This document shows, in pieces, positions 34,906-46,600 of a DNA stretch of 64,000 bases. A program made the translations under genes and the position numbers. The notes under the pieces were generated by a model. The model made no database searches, had not been told where the DNA came from, and worked only from the letters and a program-made list of their open reading frames with translations. The stretch is taken from NCBI GenBank assembly GCA_030268105.1, contig BSDZ01000089.1:2108001-2172000 (forward strand), given 5' to 3'. Within the stretch, counting starts at the first letter, position 1. Each line of letters starts with the position of its first letter. The stretch is from Volvox africanus. Its lineage: Eukaryota; Chlorophyta; Chlorophyceae; Chlamydomonadales; Volvocaceae.

Positions 34906-37900
34906 GATCAAGCAGTATGAGAGCAAGCTTGCAGCCCTCAACGCTATTAATAGTGCACTTCAAAAGGAGAATGATAAGCTGCGCGAGGAGTTGGCTTTGG
35001 CACAGGATCCCACGACCGATGCTGGTGAGGTTTCAGCGAAATCGTGTTCGGGGTGGGAGTTTGGGTAGGCAACAGATTATGGGAAGGGGGGAGCTTGGGG
35101 TGATCAAGAAGTTGCCGGATGCTCAATTGTACCAAATGTGAACAGTCTGGCATTCACTGCCACTTATTGTGACGCAAATAATACTCATCCATGCGCGGTA
35201 GGTCTAGTCCAGTCTATTACCCGAGTGATAGGAGCCCTCATATAGTCATACTTCTTTTAAACAAAATGAACAGCATGTCGCCCGTTCTTGTATGTCCACA
35301 GAGGAGGAGTTGCTGGAACTTAAGGAGGAGTTTGCGAAGCGGCTTGGGATGGCAGATGCCACCATCCAGTCTTTAAAGGTACGGTTAAAGAGGCGTTTCT
35401 TCCATCGCTTAGCGGCTTAGGTTGGGATAATATTATGGAGAGGCACGCTGGGAGGGGCTTACAATGGAAAACGAGACCTAATTATTACGACATAGCTTTC
35501 CGACGCGGCTATGGTATGAATGTGGCCACTCAACGTGCGCAGGCTTGCCGGCACATGAACGGTGTTTGATGTATCCCTGCACCACACGACGTCCCTGCGT
35601 AGGAACGGCCAGTGTACGATCCACCTTCTTGAAGCTTCCCCCAATCCTGTGTCACTGCTTCCGCAATTGTGACCGATTTCTGCAGGAGGACAAGGCGCGG
35701 CTGCAGGCGCAGCTTAACCAGGTGGCTGCAGGCGGCTCTGCTAGTGAGGCCCGGCTAGCTGAGATGTCCAATACCATTAACCAACTTCGGGCGGAAGGAG
35801 AGGCACTGGCCAAGAAGACGGGAGAACAGGAAGCAGCACTGCGGAAGGTGCGGAGATCGAGTGTGTTGGCAGCGGTGTGGATTGTGCATTGTGCTGGTGT
35901 GGGATACACATGTTTTCTGTCATGCACGGGGAGGCCTTGCAGATTGTGCGTCGGTAAGGGACTGGGCTGCTCACTGGGATATGTTTCTGACCAGAATTCA
36001 TCCTAAGAGTGTGATGGCGATGGTAAAGAGCCTTACCCAGGGATAAAGTGAGTATACCGATGCTTGTGACTGCACATCTTCCTTTATCCTACGTAGGTGT
36101 CAGTCCATGTGGCATGCACCTGGGCTTGAGAAGCACTCAGTACACGGAGTCCTGCCTGCAACTAGAAGACCGCAGCCCGTACCTTCACAGCAACCCGTTG
36201 TTTTTTTCCTTATTGATTTCCCGATTTTCCCCTTCATTATCCGTAACCTTGTTGGGGCGTACCCCCCTCCCCCAATGCTTCATTGATGCCGTGCACAACC
36301 CGTTCTCAGACTCGGGCAATGCTGAAAGACGTGGAGGCAGAGCGTGAGAAGCTGACAGGCCGACTCAAGGTATAACAGGGCATGTAGGTGCGGGGGCTTA
36401 GAGATTGGGGTTGGGGATTTAGGGGCTTGCTCGTGTAAGCTGTATCTTGGATATCTGGGGGCCTTTTACAGGGAAGATGACTATCCATCATGGTAAGCAC
36501 CTTAATTGCGTTCAGAAATGAGGATGTGCGAGCTGTCTTGGATGGATGGTTTGTGTGATAGCGGAGCTTTGGACCACTGGCCACCCAGGTTAGGTGAATC
36601 TGCAGATCACCTATGGATCAATAAATTCGTATGAATGTCGTATTATGCGTTTTATGGGTTATTATTAAGGTTTCAGGATAATTATTATGGGTTTTATTGG
36701 TTATATAGTAAGTTGCATGTAAGCGTGAATGGTTGCGGCGTGGAGTATGCAGTTCAGGCTGAACAGGCTTTGGTAGAGAAAAGAGCTATGCGTGAGCGAC
36801 TTGCCCTGTGCCATTGCCGTTTGCACCGCTCGTTTTAGGGATTGGAAGCGCAGCTGATGGAGTCGCAGGAACGGGCAGCAGCAATGGCGGCAACAGCAGC
36901 AGCACAGGTGGGTGCTAGGCAAAGCTCCTCAGCCGTGTCTAGGAGGGAGTTCTGAGGTTGCGGTAGAGCGGGGTGGCGAGGTTCTTAGGCAGCGAGCTTT
37001 GGACTTCCGCCTGTGGTGGCTGACTAGGTTGCAGAGCGGTGGGGTGGACTGATGAACAGTAAACCCGTAAGCAGTGCTAACGGACTCATGACAGCCCAGT
37101 ATCCATAGCACTCTCTGCCTGAACATGCTGGGGCCATGGCCACGGAAGAGGGTGTGAACAGCCCAGGATGGTTACCTTGTTCATCAAGCAGTTTTCAACA
37201 CTGGATGCTTTGAGTTTCGTAAGCTGGCGTCATACGTACACGAGTTCGTGTCCGCAAGTGCGGAAGCTTGTTGTACGGGTGTATGATGGAACACGACGAA
37301 TGTGGTGGATCAGTGTCGCACTTGCTGCCACCTTCAGGCCGAAGAGGCTGAGCGAGAGATAGCCGCCATACGCATGGAGTCCAAACGAATGGTGGCGGAG
37401 GCGAGGAGAGAGGCAGCAGAGGCACAAGCCCGGGCGGAGAGCGAGGTGCGATATGACAATGGACAGCGGGGAATTAAACCAGGGTCACGAGATCATCAGT
37501 GGGCAGGGTTCTGCCAGATCGTGCACGTGATGTTATTTCTTTCGGATGGTCTGGGATGCGTATGCGCCCTTAGGGAGGGGCCATGCTTTGTGCACCCTCA
37601 GTCTTTGTGATTGCCTTGGAAGCTTTGGCCTGTCAGCCTCAGTATAATGAACTTCATCAATGGATCCAACCCTGTTGACACGGCTGCCTCAGGCAGCTCG
37701 CGGGGGTGCAGAGGTGGTTGCTGCGGCACGAGAACGGGAGTCAACTCTGGCTGCCACCATTGCGGATTTGAGGACGGCGTTGAGCGGCTTGGAAGCGGCG
37801 GCAGCAGACCGGGAGGAGGCGCTGAGGAGGCAATGTGGTCGACTGGAGGAGCGGATACGTCAACTGGAGGTGAAATAGTAAACAAGGTTAAAACCCACGA

Positions 37901-40900
37901 CTTTGCAGAGCTGTTACCTCCAGTGGTTTCGTAACGAAATTTATCAGACCAGGCAACAAGAGTCCTTAATATTAGTTGATCATAAATTATTATGACTAAT
38001 ATCATAGCAGTTACAGCATTTATAATAGATGATATGTTTTCTTGTTCAAGGGCTAGTGATATGTACGATCCAATGCCAGGCAAGCTTATTTTATTGTTAC
38101 CGACACTGATTACTTCGGCTGCTACCACAAAAAACCACCCACCGGACATTGAATCTACGATGTTTCCGAGAAGAGGATATGCCAGGGACGGGGGCTTGCG
38201 GCGACCGGTTCAGTGAAAGACTGGGACAGTAGTTGACAGGGAAGCGGGTGTGGAAACAGTGCAGTGTGAAAAAAAAAGAGGATAGCAGTCTTTTCCGAAG
38301 GTGAGGCACCAACAGTTGCCAGGCGGAGTGTGGGGACTCATCGGGCATACGGTAACAGCTGCTGTTTTCTTGAACCTTCGCCATTACGCCAACGGCGCGC
38401 AGTCTGAGGGTCCGATCAGATGAACAGTAAGGTGGGGAAAGACCGGTTGGTCGAAGCGCCGCCGAGTTGCGATGGTAGGCAGTTGCTCTGGGTTGTAAGT
38501 ATTGCAATACCCGATTTTAGCGCTGTTAGCCTTATATGACACGAGCTCTGGACGGTTATGTGACGACGAAGGCCGTAAAACCCGCTGCACAATGTTGCAG
38601 CGATTGTGATGTCCTCTGCGGTTTGAATGTTCATTCCAGCTGCATGATCATCTGCCGACTGGGCAAGATGTCTTTGTAGCGCTGTGTCTTCGCATATAGG
38701 GCCTTGACTTGGGCCACAAAACGCCCTTTCCCGCTCACAGCCCAGCGGTCGTGATTGCCTGACTACTGCTGCTATTTCCTCCCTGGGATCCCCTTCACAT
38801 AACAGGCCGAGAAGGACGACCTGGCAGCCTCCACAACAGAGGCCTCCAGACCACTGCTCAAACAGATTGAGAGCATGGCAGCAGCCGCGGCAGCGGCATC
38901 GGCCATGGCGCAAGAGGCAGAGGCGAAACTTATTGCCCGGTTGCGGGCCGCCGAGGCGGCAGCGGCTGAGGCTGGGGAGATGGAGCGGGCAGCTGCGGCG
39001 CGCGCAGCAGCGGCTGAGGCGGCGGCCGCGGCTGCAAAGGATGCTGCTGCTGCTGCGGGGGCATCCGGGGCGGAGACCAGGTCACGGTTTGAGGCGCTGC
39101 AACGGCATGCCATGGCGCTGGAGGCGGAAAAGGTTAGCACTTTGGGTTGCGTGGAGGGCAGAAGGGAGACACGTAATTCGTTGGTTAAGACAGTACACAC
39201 AGGACTTACATTCGATGCACTTAGTATATTCGCAATGGACTCTCTGCGTGCGGGAAGTGCTGTTCCGCTTTCCAAACGGGATGTGCGGAACCTGGGCATT
39301 ATTAAGCGGCAAGCGCCTTGAGAGCAGTCGAAAAACCGGAGGATGTAATGGGGTGCTTATGTGTCAAATGATGCCAGTGTTGTTAGTCTAACTGTAGGCA
39401 AACATAGCAGGTGCCAGGTTGTTCTTTTCAGGCTTTCTTGTCTCTTTGGAGCCCAGGGTCTGTCGTGATAGCAACAGTTTGCCCAGTAGGCTGGCAGGTC
39501 GATCACGGGCGCGTACCAACGCAGAAAGCCCTTGCTCTGAAATGGGGTGACGGTTGCCAGGTTTATCTTAGTTTACTGACAGACACTGCTATGCTGTTGA
39601 TAGCCTTAAATAAGGGAGGTACTCGTTGCATAGCTGCACCGGCGTGTCTATCAGCCCTGCTGTGCGCCTATTTAGGTACCCACATTATATACCCCCTTTC
39701 GCCTTTCCCCAGTCGAGTGCGGAAGAGCGGCTGTCGGCGGCTCTGACTCGGGAAGCCCAACTGCGTCGTCAGCTGGAGAACTCTCAGCAGGAACTGCAGG
39801 AGAAGCTGTGGGATGCGGAGGAGCGGGTGAGGCGGATAAGGGAGATGCGATGCTAGGACAAGGAAAAGCAGGAAGGGGTCGTATGATGTACGGCACTGTA
39901 TTGGCTTACCGTTGCTACTTTTATATTGCTACCTGTACACCTTGCTAGGTAAAGCAGGATAGTATTTTCGTTTCCAACCTCCTATGTTCTTTACCATCCC
40001 CTTCTCCCGTTCACCTGTCCTTCCAGGTACGCTCAATGAAAGAGGAGCGGGACGAGCTCATGATCCGACTAGAAATGGCGGTTCGGGCAAGTGCCAGTAG
40101 CCAAGGTCCAAAGCATAAGGGATCTATGGTATGCCTGACAGTTGCGGGCGGGGGGACGGCGAATGGCCAATCGTTTGGCGTGCCCACGGACATGACTGGC
40201 TCTGACGAGGGGCCAGGCAAGGCCGCATCGCAGGGTGGCCATTGGGTCACCCCTGACCCAGGGCCAGAAAGGGGGGCTGCTGTTGGCAGTGGGGACGGGA
40301 GAAACGGATGGCTGGCGTTGGAACAAGAGGAGGAGCTGGACGAGATGCTCAATGGGCTTATGCGGCAAGCACCAGTGGCGATGGGTGGCACCGCACATGA
40401 AGGCGATGGCAGCGGCAACGACAAGATGATAGCTTCAGGGAAGCTGATCTTGAACGGTGTTGTTAGCGGCGGGGTGGCGGCCTTGCTAAGCGACCCTACA
40501 GCGGTGGCTCGGGCGCTGGAGCTGCTGCAGTCACGGTTGTTGGCTGCAGAGGCAGCGCGAGAGGGTGCTGCTGAGGCTCTGTGTACGGCCATGCAACGGG
40601 CGGACGCGGCCGCAAGTGGCGCCGCGGAGGCCGACTTGCTTCGTCAGCAGTTGGGGGAGACCACCGCCAAGGTTGACTTCTTGCTGGAGTTATTGGGTAG
40701 GTTGGGGCCTCACAAATAAACCGAAAGGGGTCTCGGGGATAGGAAAGTAAAACAACGGATCAGCTCACAAGGGAAGGGCAGGGGGTAGGTGTCCAAGGAA
40801 GGATGAAATCGCTGGTCGGACCTTGACCTCTGCAGATCGCCACATATCTGCGTGCGTCGCTATTCGCGCTATGTCTGGGGTGGAATGGGGTATTTGTCAG

Positions 40901-41724
40901 GCTTCCGATCGGGGGATCGGCTGCGCTTATGGCTGGATAATGGCAGTCGCGAATGTCTATCTTGCTTTTGTCTCTCATTAAAGCGGTTCCTGGCCTTTCC
41001 ACACTGTTGATTGCCAGGGGAGAGGAACGAGCTCATTGAACAGCTACAGGTATGTATGTTTACGGCTGGCGGGTCTGTAAGCGGAGTGTGTGAGAGGAGT
41101 TTGTTGTAGTAGTGTGGGACTGATGCAGTCCGTCTAGCATGTTTTGCAATTCATTTGCCATGTGGAAGAGGCTCTATGGCAACGCGAGAAGATAGCACTA
41201 CTAGGAGCGCTCTAGTGTTTTCGCAGTCACTGAATGGGACATAATTTTGCCCAGATGTTGTCATCTTCGCCAGACGAAGCAGCATGGAAGGCAGCGGCAC
41301 CATACCTGACCGAGCCAAAGCCTATAAGCCTTTTTTTATTATTCCATTCGGCGGATTCACATTTTCGGCTATGGGCAACATTTACAGCAGCTAATGGCGC
41401 TAACGATGGCGCGTTCCCATATGAATGCAGATGTGTGGGTTTCGTACCTCACATGCCGTGTATGACGCTTTCATATCCTCGTGCCATGTCACCACTCGAA
41501 TGATTATCTATTGTGTAATGTGGATGCATTGTTTTGGCATGCTATCCGGTCCTTAGGAGGATATCAAAGAAATGAAGGACATCTTCTGGAAGCAGCTGGA
41601 GGAGTGTGTGGCTCAACTGAATGCCGCACAGGCGGACGCGGAGCGATTGCGTTCGGCCCAAGTCCAAAAGACCTCGTCGGCGCTCACATCGATGCATCTG
41701 GCCTTGTCCCCGTCATCATCCTAA
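34906..41724 (+). CDS. TMF/golgin-candidate-5-like Golgi coiled-coil protein
   Basis: Exons seen: 34,906-35,024, 35,302-35,378, 35,686-35,847, 36,310-36,369, 36,839-36,907, 37,338-37,445, 37,693-37,869, 38,806-39,132, 39,713-39,826, 40,027-40,696, 41,018-41,049 and 41,557-41,724 (TAA), about 694 aa in phase. Almost the whole protein is coiled coil, beginning IKQYESKLAALNAIN. It contains the TMF-type block TEASRPLLKQIESM followed by a very Ala-rich coil (exon 38,806-39,132). The C-terminus matches the TATA-binding/Rab6-binding domain pattern of TMF: LLELLGERNELIEQLQ then DIKEMKDIFWKQLEECVAQL. By family, TMF1 and plant golgin candidate 5 tether vesicles at the Golgi and bind Rab6. The 5' end is not resolved, so the N-terminal domain is missing here or reduced. 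An extra coil-like exon at 36,752 may belong (see findings). Confidence 0.82.
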
Positions 41725-43612
41725 ATCAACGTTGTCATAACGCGGCTGGCCAGCCTGCGAAAGCCCCTGTGCAAAGGCAAGGTTTGCCCCGGTTCTGACG
41801 CCAGGGTCCACCACGTCGCCATTAGCTGAAGTACAACGTGAAAAGTATTTTTTCACGATGCCACTACGTAACAAGACATGCTCTAGGGACCCACAAGATC
41901 CCAGGAAGGGCCACATTTTCGTTCGTATGGATTTCGTCAAATCGTACATATCTGTTCCCGATTTCCTGTATTCCATATTCCGCGGGTGGGACACTGTGTG
42001 GTGCCTTAGGGTCAAGCAACCTCGAAGAACGGAAACTTGTTCATTGTCCAAGGCCTGACGCGGCATCACGCACGTTGGGTACACGATCTGATTCAATGTT
42101 CGCAATGTGTAGTTATGAAGCCCCCATCTGCCCCATGGGAATGACTGGGGAAAGAGGCGAAATACGTTGATGGCAGGCGTTTAAGAGACAACATGGCAGG
42201 ACGCATGCCTCTCCCGACAAAAAAGCCCAACGGAGTAGGGCTGTTGTACATCGTGATTAGGTTGGCTATAGTGCGCAATGCGTCGAATGCTTAGCTGCGG
42301 CTAGCCAGGCATCGCTACTGACTTCCTGAAATCCATGTTAGGTGATCCGCCCAGTATGTTGTATATGCTCAGGATCTTGGCCCAGGGGCAGAGAATCCGT
42401 TCCAACCCAACGTTGCAAGGTTTGGTTCAGTAGGGTTCTGTCCTTTCCTGTCCTTGAAATCTTACCAGGAGAGGGCCTTTATATTTGTATTTGTAATGTG
42501 AACTATGTGAGGGCCAAGCAAGCGGCCTGTGGATCACGATGGTTCGCACACGTGCGCTGGGGTGGCCATCAAGACATGCTGTAACCACTTGCATCGTCAT
42601 TCACATCAACCCTAAAGGTTAACATTGATCCTCAAGGCAAAGGCCCCGTCGTTCCTTGCCATGGCTGCTGCAATTTTGGTAGAGCGAAGCTAATGATATC
42701 CCGGCCCCATGCGAGATGAAATGATGATAGGTGCCTGCTTATGCGTACTGGGCACCGTGCATAAAATCAGAGCGAACGATGTGCTCGCGGGCCACAGACT
42801 TATGCTTTGGACACGGATCTCGCCTCAAAGGCGTTGGGTTGATTTCAGATGACCATCCAGTTGCATGCATTGGCCTAGGCATCCTCCAAATCACCGAAGA
42901 CTGTTGATGCACTGTGACTAGTTATGCGGCCCCTACTGTCCCAAGTTGGAACCCGCCCGGACGAAGCTAAACATGGTCACCGCAACATGGCCACCGTGGC
43001 GGCCTCACATGGCGTTCTCTTAGCAAGATTTGTGCATGCCCATCTTCTCCTTGTGTGCATGCGTGATGTTAACCCTTCTTTAGCAAGGACGCGTCAAGAC
43101 GACTCGAATCTCCAGCTAGGAGAGAGGATTCCCATACCGGTGGTTGATGCCATAACTACGTATGATGATGATTTTGGTGTTGATTGCGCGTTCATGCGCA
43201 TGTTCGTACCGTCCAGTACAAGGAATTAGGCCAGTACAGATGTGACGAGGGCAATTGCCTCAAGTGGGACCATATACTGTCAAGCAGATGTCCAATGAGG
43301 ATTCCATCGGTACAGACATCTTACAGCCGCTGACTGAAAGCTGATGGCAGGCACGCTTGCTATTCACCGTGACAGCCATCGACGATTACCGATGCTTACG
43401 CTTTGCTGTTGCTATCCTTCATGTGATAGAACTCTCCCATAAGTACTGAGTTGCATGTTTTTGACTGTGGGAAAACCCTGTTTGTTTGGTCCGCCTACGG
43501 ATAGGTTCATGTGGTCATTGATATAGCACTAAATAGTTACGTATCAATATAGGGATTAAGATCATTTTGTCACCCAGATAAATAGAGGACAGCAAAACAA
43601 AACTTTCCTGCG
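41725..43612. other. Spacer between the TMF-like gene and TOR
   Basis: TGTAA motifs at 42,492-42,496 and 42,580-42,584 are candidate polyadenylation signals of the TMF-like gene. Frames of 60-130 codons are open on both strands (for example minus 42,105-41,716), but none has a recognised motif or splice context. The last few hundred bases should be the TOR promoter. Confidence 0.45.
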
Positions 43613-43657
43613 ATGGCGGTCGCTCAGGGCTCGGGGCTGCACTGTTGCCTGGAATAA
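43613..43657 (+). CDS. Candidate upstream ORF before TOR (14 codons)
   Basis: ATG at 43,613 opens a 14-codon frame (MAVAQGSGLHCCLE) that stops at 43,655-43,657, 16 bp before the TOR start and in another frame. If the TOR transcript starts upstream of it, it could lower TOR translation. No transcript evidence is available. Confidence 0.3.
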   Translation: MAVAQGSGLHCCLE

Positions 43658-43673
43658 GCAGCTCGACATCATT

Positions 43674-46600
43674 ATGCTTTCGGTTGTGGGTCCAGTGCCG
43701 GCTAAACCGGCGTTCAAGGCTGCCGACACACTCTCACGGCATCTTGAGGAGCTATGTCGTCCGGGCGCATGGGAACGACGCACAAAGGATGGGGACAAAG
43801 GTCTCTTGGATTATATTGAAGCAGAAGCTCGGGATCTCTCTCTGGAGGCTTTCGGACGGTTGATGTCCGATGTTTATACGCGCATCGGCGGCATGCTGTT
43901 CAAAGGGTGCGCGTGGGATATTTCATTGGGCCATGGGAGTATGCTTTGTGCGGCGCAGTAGCTTCATGTTCCTACACTTACGGCTCAGCATGTTGGAGCG
44001 TGTTGTGTGGCATCTTTGTGGTGTATGGTCAAATGTCATGGGTATGTTTTGGGTATCCAGAAAGGGGTGTTAATCGTTTTAGCTCAGGGAGTGTGCTTAT
44101 GTCTGTGATGGGCACGCGGCAAGGCAAAAGGTGCAGCTATACATGCAAACCGTGTAACATGCCTCTTTCCTATTGTGTGGAATACATGATCACATACAAA
44201 GGGGGCTTAACGCATGTCTCTAGCCTGGGTCACCGCATCCAGCCGTAAACATGGGTCGTCTCACGAGATGCCTCCTATCGGCACGTGATATTCCTAACCC
44301 TACGTGCAGGAACGACATAACGCGACGTATGGGCGGTGTGCTGGCAGTAGATGAGCTGACGGACGTAAAGGTGGGCCATGAACACCCGCATGGGGCCCAG
44401 AAGGCTTCACGATGAAAATCGCAGAGGTTTTGCAGAGATACTCCCTATTTGGCATTATTATCGGCGCACTCCACGATTCCCGCTATGTGGGTTGAATTGT
44501 GGCTTGAGACATGAGTCGCACTTTCGATGCCTCATTGGTCATGGCAGGCCAGGCCAAGGCACGTGGCAGATGCGCTATCTGGAGGCCGTGATTTGATGCA
44601 CCGTTTCCACCTTACGTTCTTCTACTCACGCTTTGTTGGGGTTGTTTAGGAGCTTGCTTAGGCTTTAGGGCTTGAGACTTATGTCCGTTACTATTTTGCA
44701 ATCGGCACGTGCAGTTGTCCGGTGATGATGCTGCCAAGACCTCCCGGCTGGCTAGTATGCTATCCCGCGTTCTGGAGGACAGCGAGGACGCCACGCTCAG
44801 CGAGGCGGCAGCTCACACGCTAGGCCACCTGGTGCGGAGTGGCGGGGCAATGACTTCGGACATCGTGGAGAAGGAGGTGAGCGGGGCTGTTAGACTTGGC
44901 GTCGTGCAGGGGACCGTGGCTGGCGTCCGTGCAGGAGTCGCATGCGGCCACGAGCTGGTAGCAGCCGTGGTGCTTAAGCCGCTGCTGGCGCAGGTTAAAC
45001 CGTAATTGAAGAAGGCTAACTGTTATTAGTTAACGTGTTAGCCCGGTAATGTCCGCGATTATTATGGGAAATACCAGGTAATATAATAGTTAGCGGGAGT
45101 TGCTGTACAGTCCTGAGACGGCGGAAAGGGGCGAAGTATGCCAATTCTGAGAGTGATGCTGAGGGTTACTGGGAGGGAATTTAGGCCCATGTTGCAGGCT
45201 GCCTCCGCGCCCTAAAGAATGTTTTGACACGAGTCAGCATTCATCACGAAATCTATGCTGCGGTGAAACAATTACTGGCAACCAGTACCGTTGTGAAAAC
45301 TCCTCCATAATGCAATCTGTCCTCGTTTCCAGATCCGCCGTGCTCTGCTCTGGTGCGATCCCCGGGTCGAGCCTTCCGAGTCGAGGCGGCTCACCGCGCT
45401 CCTGGTGCTGCACGAGGCGGCGGAGTCTGCGCCTGCCGTTTTCAATGTGCACGTTAAGAGCTTCATTGATTCCGTGTGGTTTCCTCTGCGCGATCCCAAA
45501 CAGCACTTGCGAGAAGCAGCAGTGCGGGCCCTCAAGGTAGGGCCGCGTGAACAGTTTGAACCTTGGGAAATTGCAGGCGTGGGATACGTTGTACAAACTG
45601 GGCTGGCTCATCGATCATGTCCATCACGGAAACTGGTGTCGAACATTGATGTGGTCGAGCTGGGAAGCTATCGGGCTTGTCTTCTGCTGCAAACTGGACT
45701 CGCTACTGGCATGTGGACGTTACGAGTGGCGTAAGGACCTTGTTGATACCGAAATCAGCGCGCCCACGCTCACCTTTGCACCCTCAGGCTTGCCTGTGTT
45801 TAGTGGAGAAGCGCGAGACGCGTTATCGCGTGCAGTGGTACTATAAATTGTTTGAGCAGACAATGCGTGGCATGAAGCGCGACCACCGCACCGGCACTAT
45901 GCCGTCGGCCGAGTCCATCCACGGATCGCTGCTAGCTTTAGCGGAGCTCCTACAGCACACGGGAGAGTTCATGTTGGCGAGGTGGGAGAGGTGCCCAAAC
46001 CCAAAGGAAGAAAGTAGGCGGAGGGCACGGACGGACCAAGTACTGGTAAAGACCTTGGCATGCCGGTGTTGTGATTGGGCAGGGACATCAGACGTGGAAA
46101 AAGGTTTGGATTTGCGCTTGCGCCAGGGTAACGGGCGTCGGGATGCATGCGGAGGTTTGTGTTGTCGGGGCCGGTCGGAGGGACAGGTCCTGAGGCTGAC
46201 CATGAAACTTAAGGTCGCAGTGCAGCGGCTTGCTGGTGGCGATGGCTGGGACTGGGGATCGGGCGCATATATTTCGCAGCAGAGACGAAGAGATATTTCT
46301 TAAGCAGCAGAGCAGGCTAGCGTCGGAGAGGGATAAGGGTGCGAATGCAACGAACCCGAGGTTCAGGAGGGGGTTTCAACGAACGGTAGTTGGTCTGCCT
46401 GGTATCCTGCACACGTAATCCGCTTGCAAAGCCGACTGGAGGCATCGGCTGTGTGACGGACGCACGCGGCTCCTGCGGCTGTGTCGCCCGTCAATGCAGG
46501 TACAAGGAGGTGGTAGAGAACGTGTTCCGGTACAGAGAAAGCAAGGAGAAGAATATCCGTAGAGCTGTTATCAACTTACTACCACGGATTGCGGCGTTCT

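Noticed and set aside
41716..42105. 130-codon minus-strand frame downstream of the TMF-like gene, possible retroelement remnant
   Set aside because: No reverse transcriptase, integrase or gag motif could be seen, and there are no flanking repeats.
44877..45005. Extension of TOR exon 3 ([12 protein letters not shown]...) to a stop at 45,005
   Set aside because: GTGAGC at 44,877 is a good donor and the next exon at 45,333 matches TOR HEAT sequence in phase.
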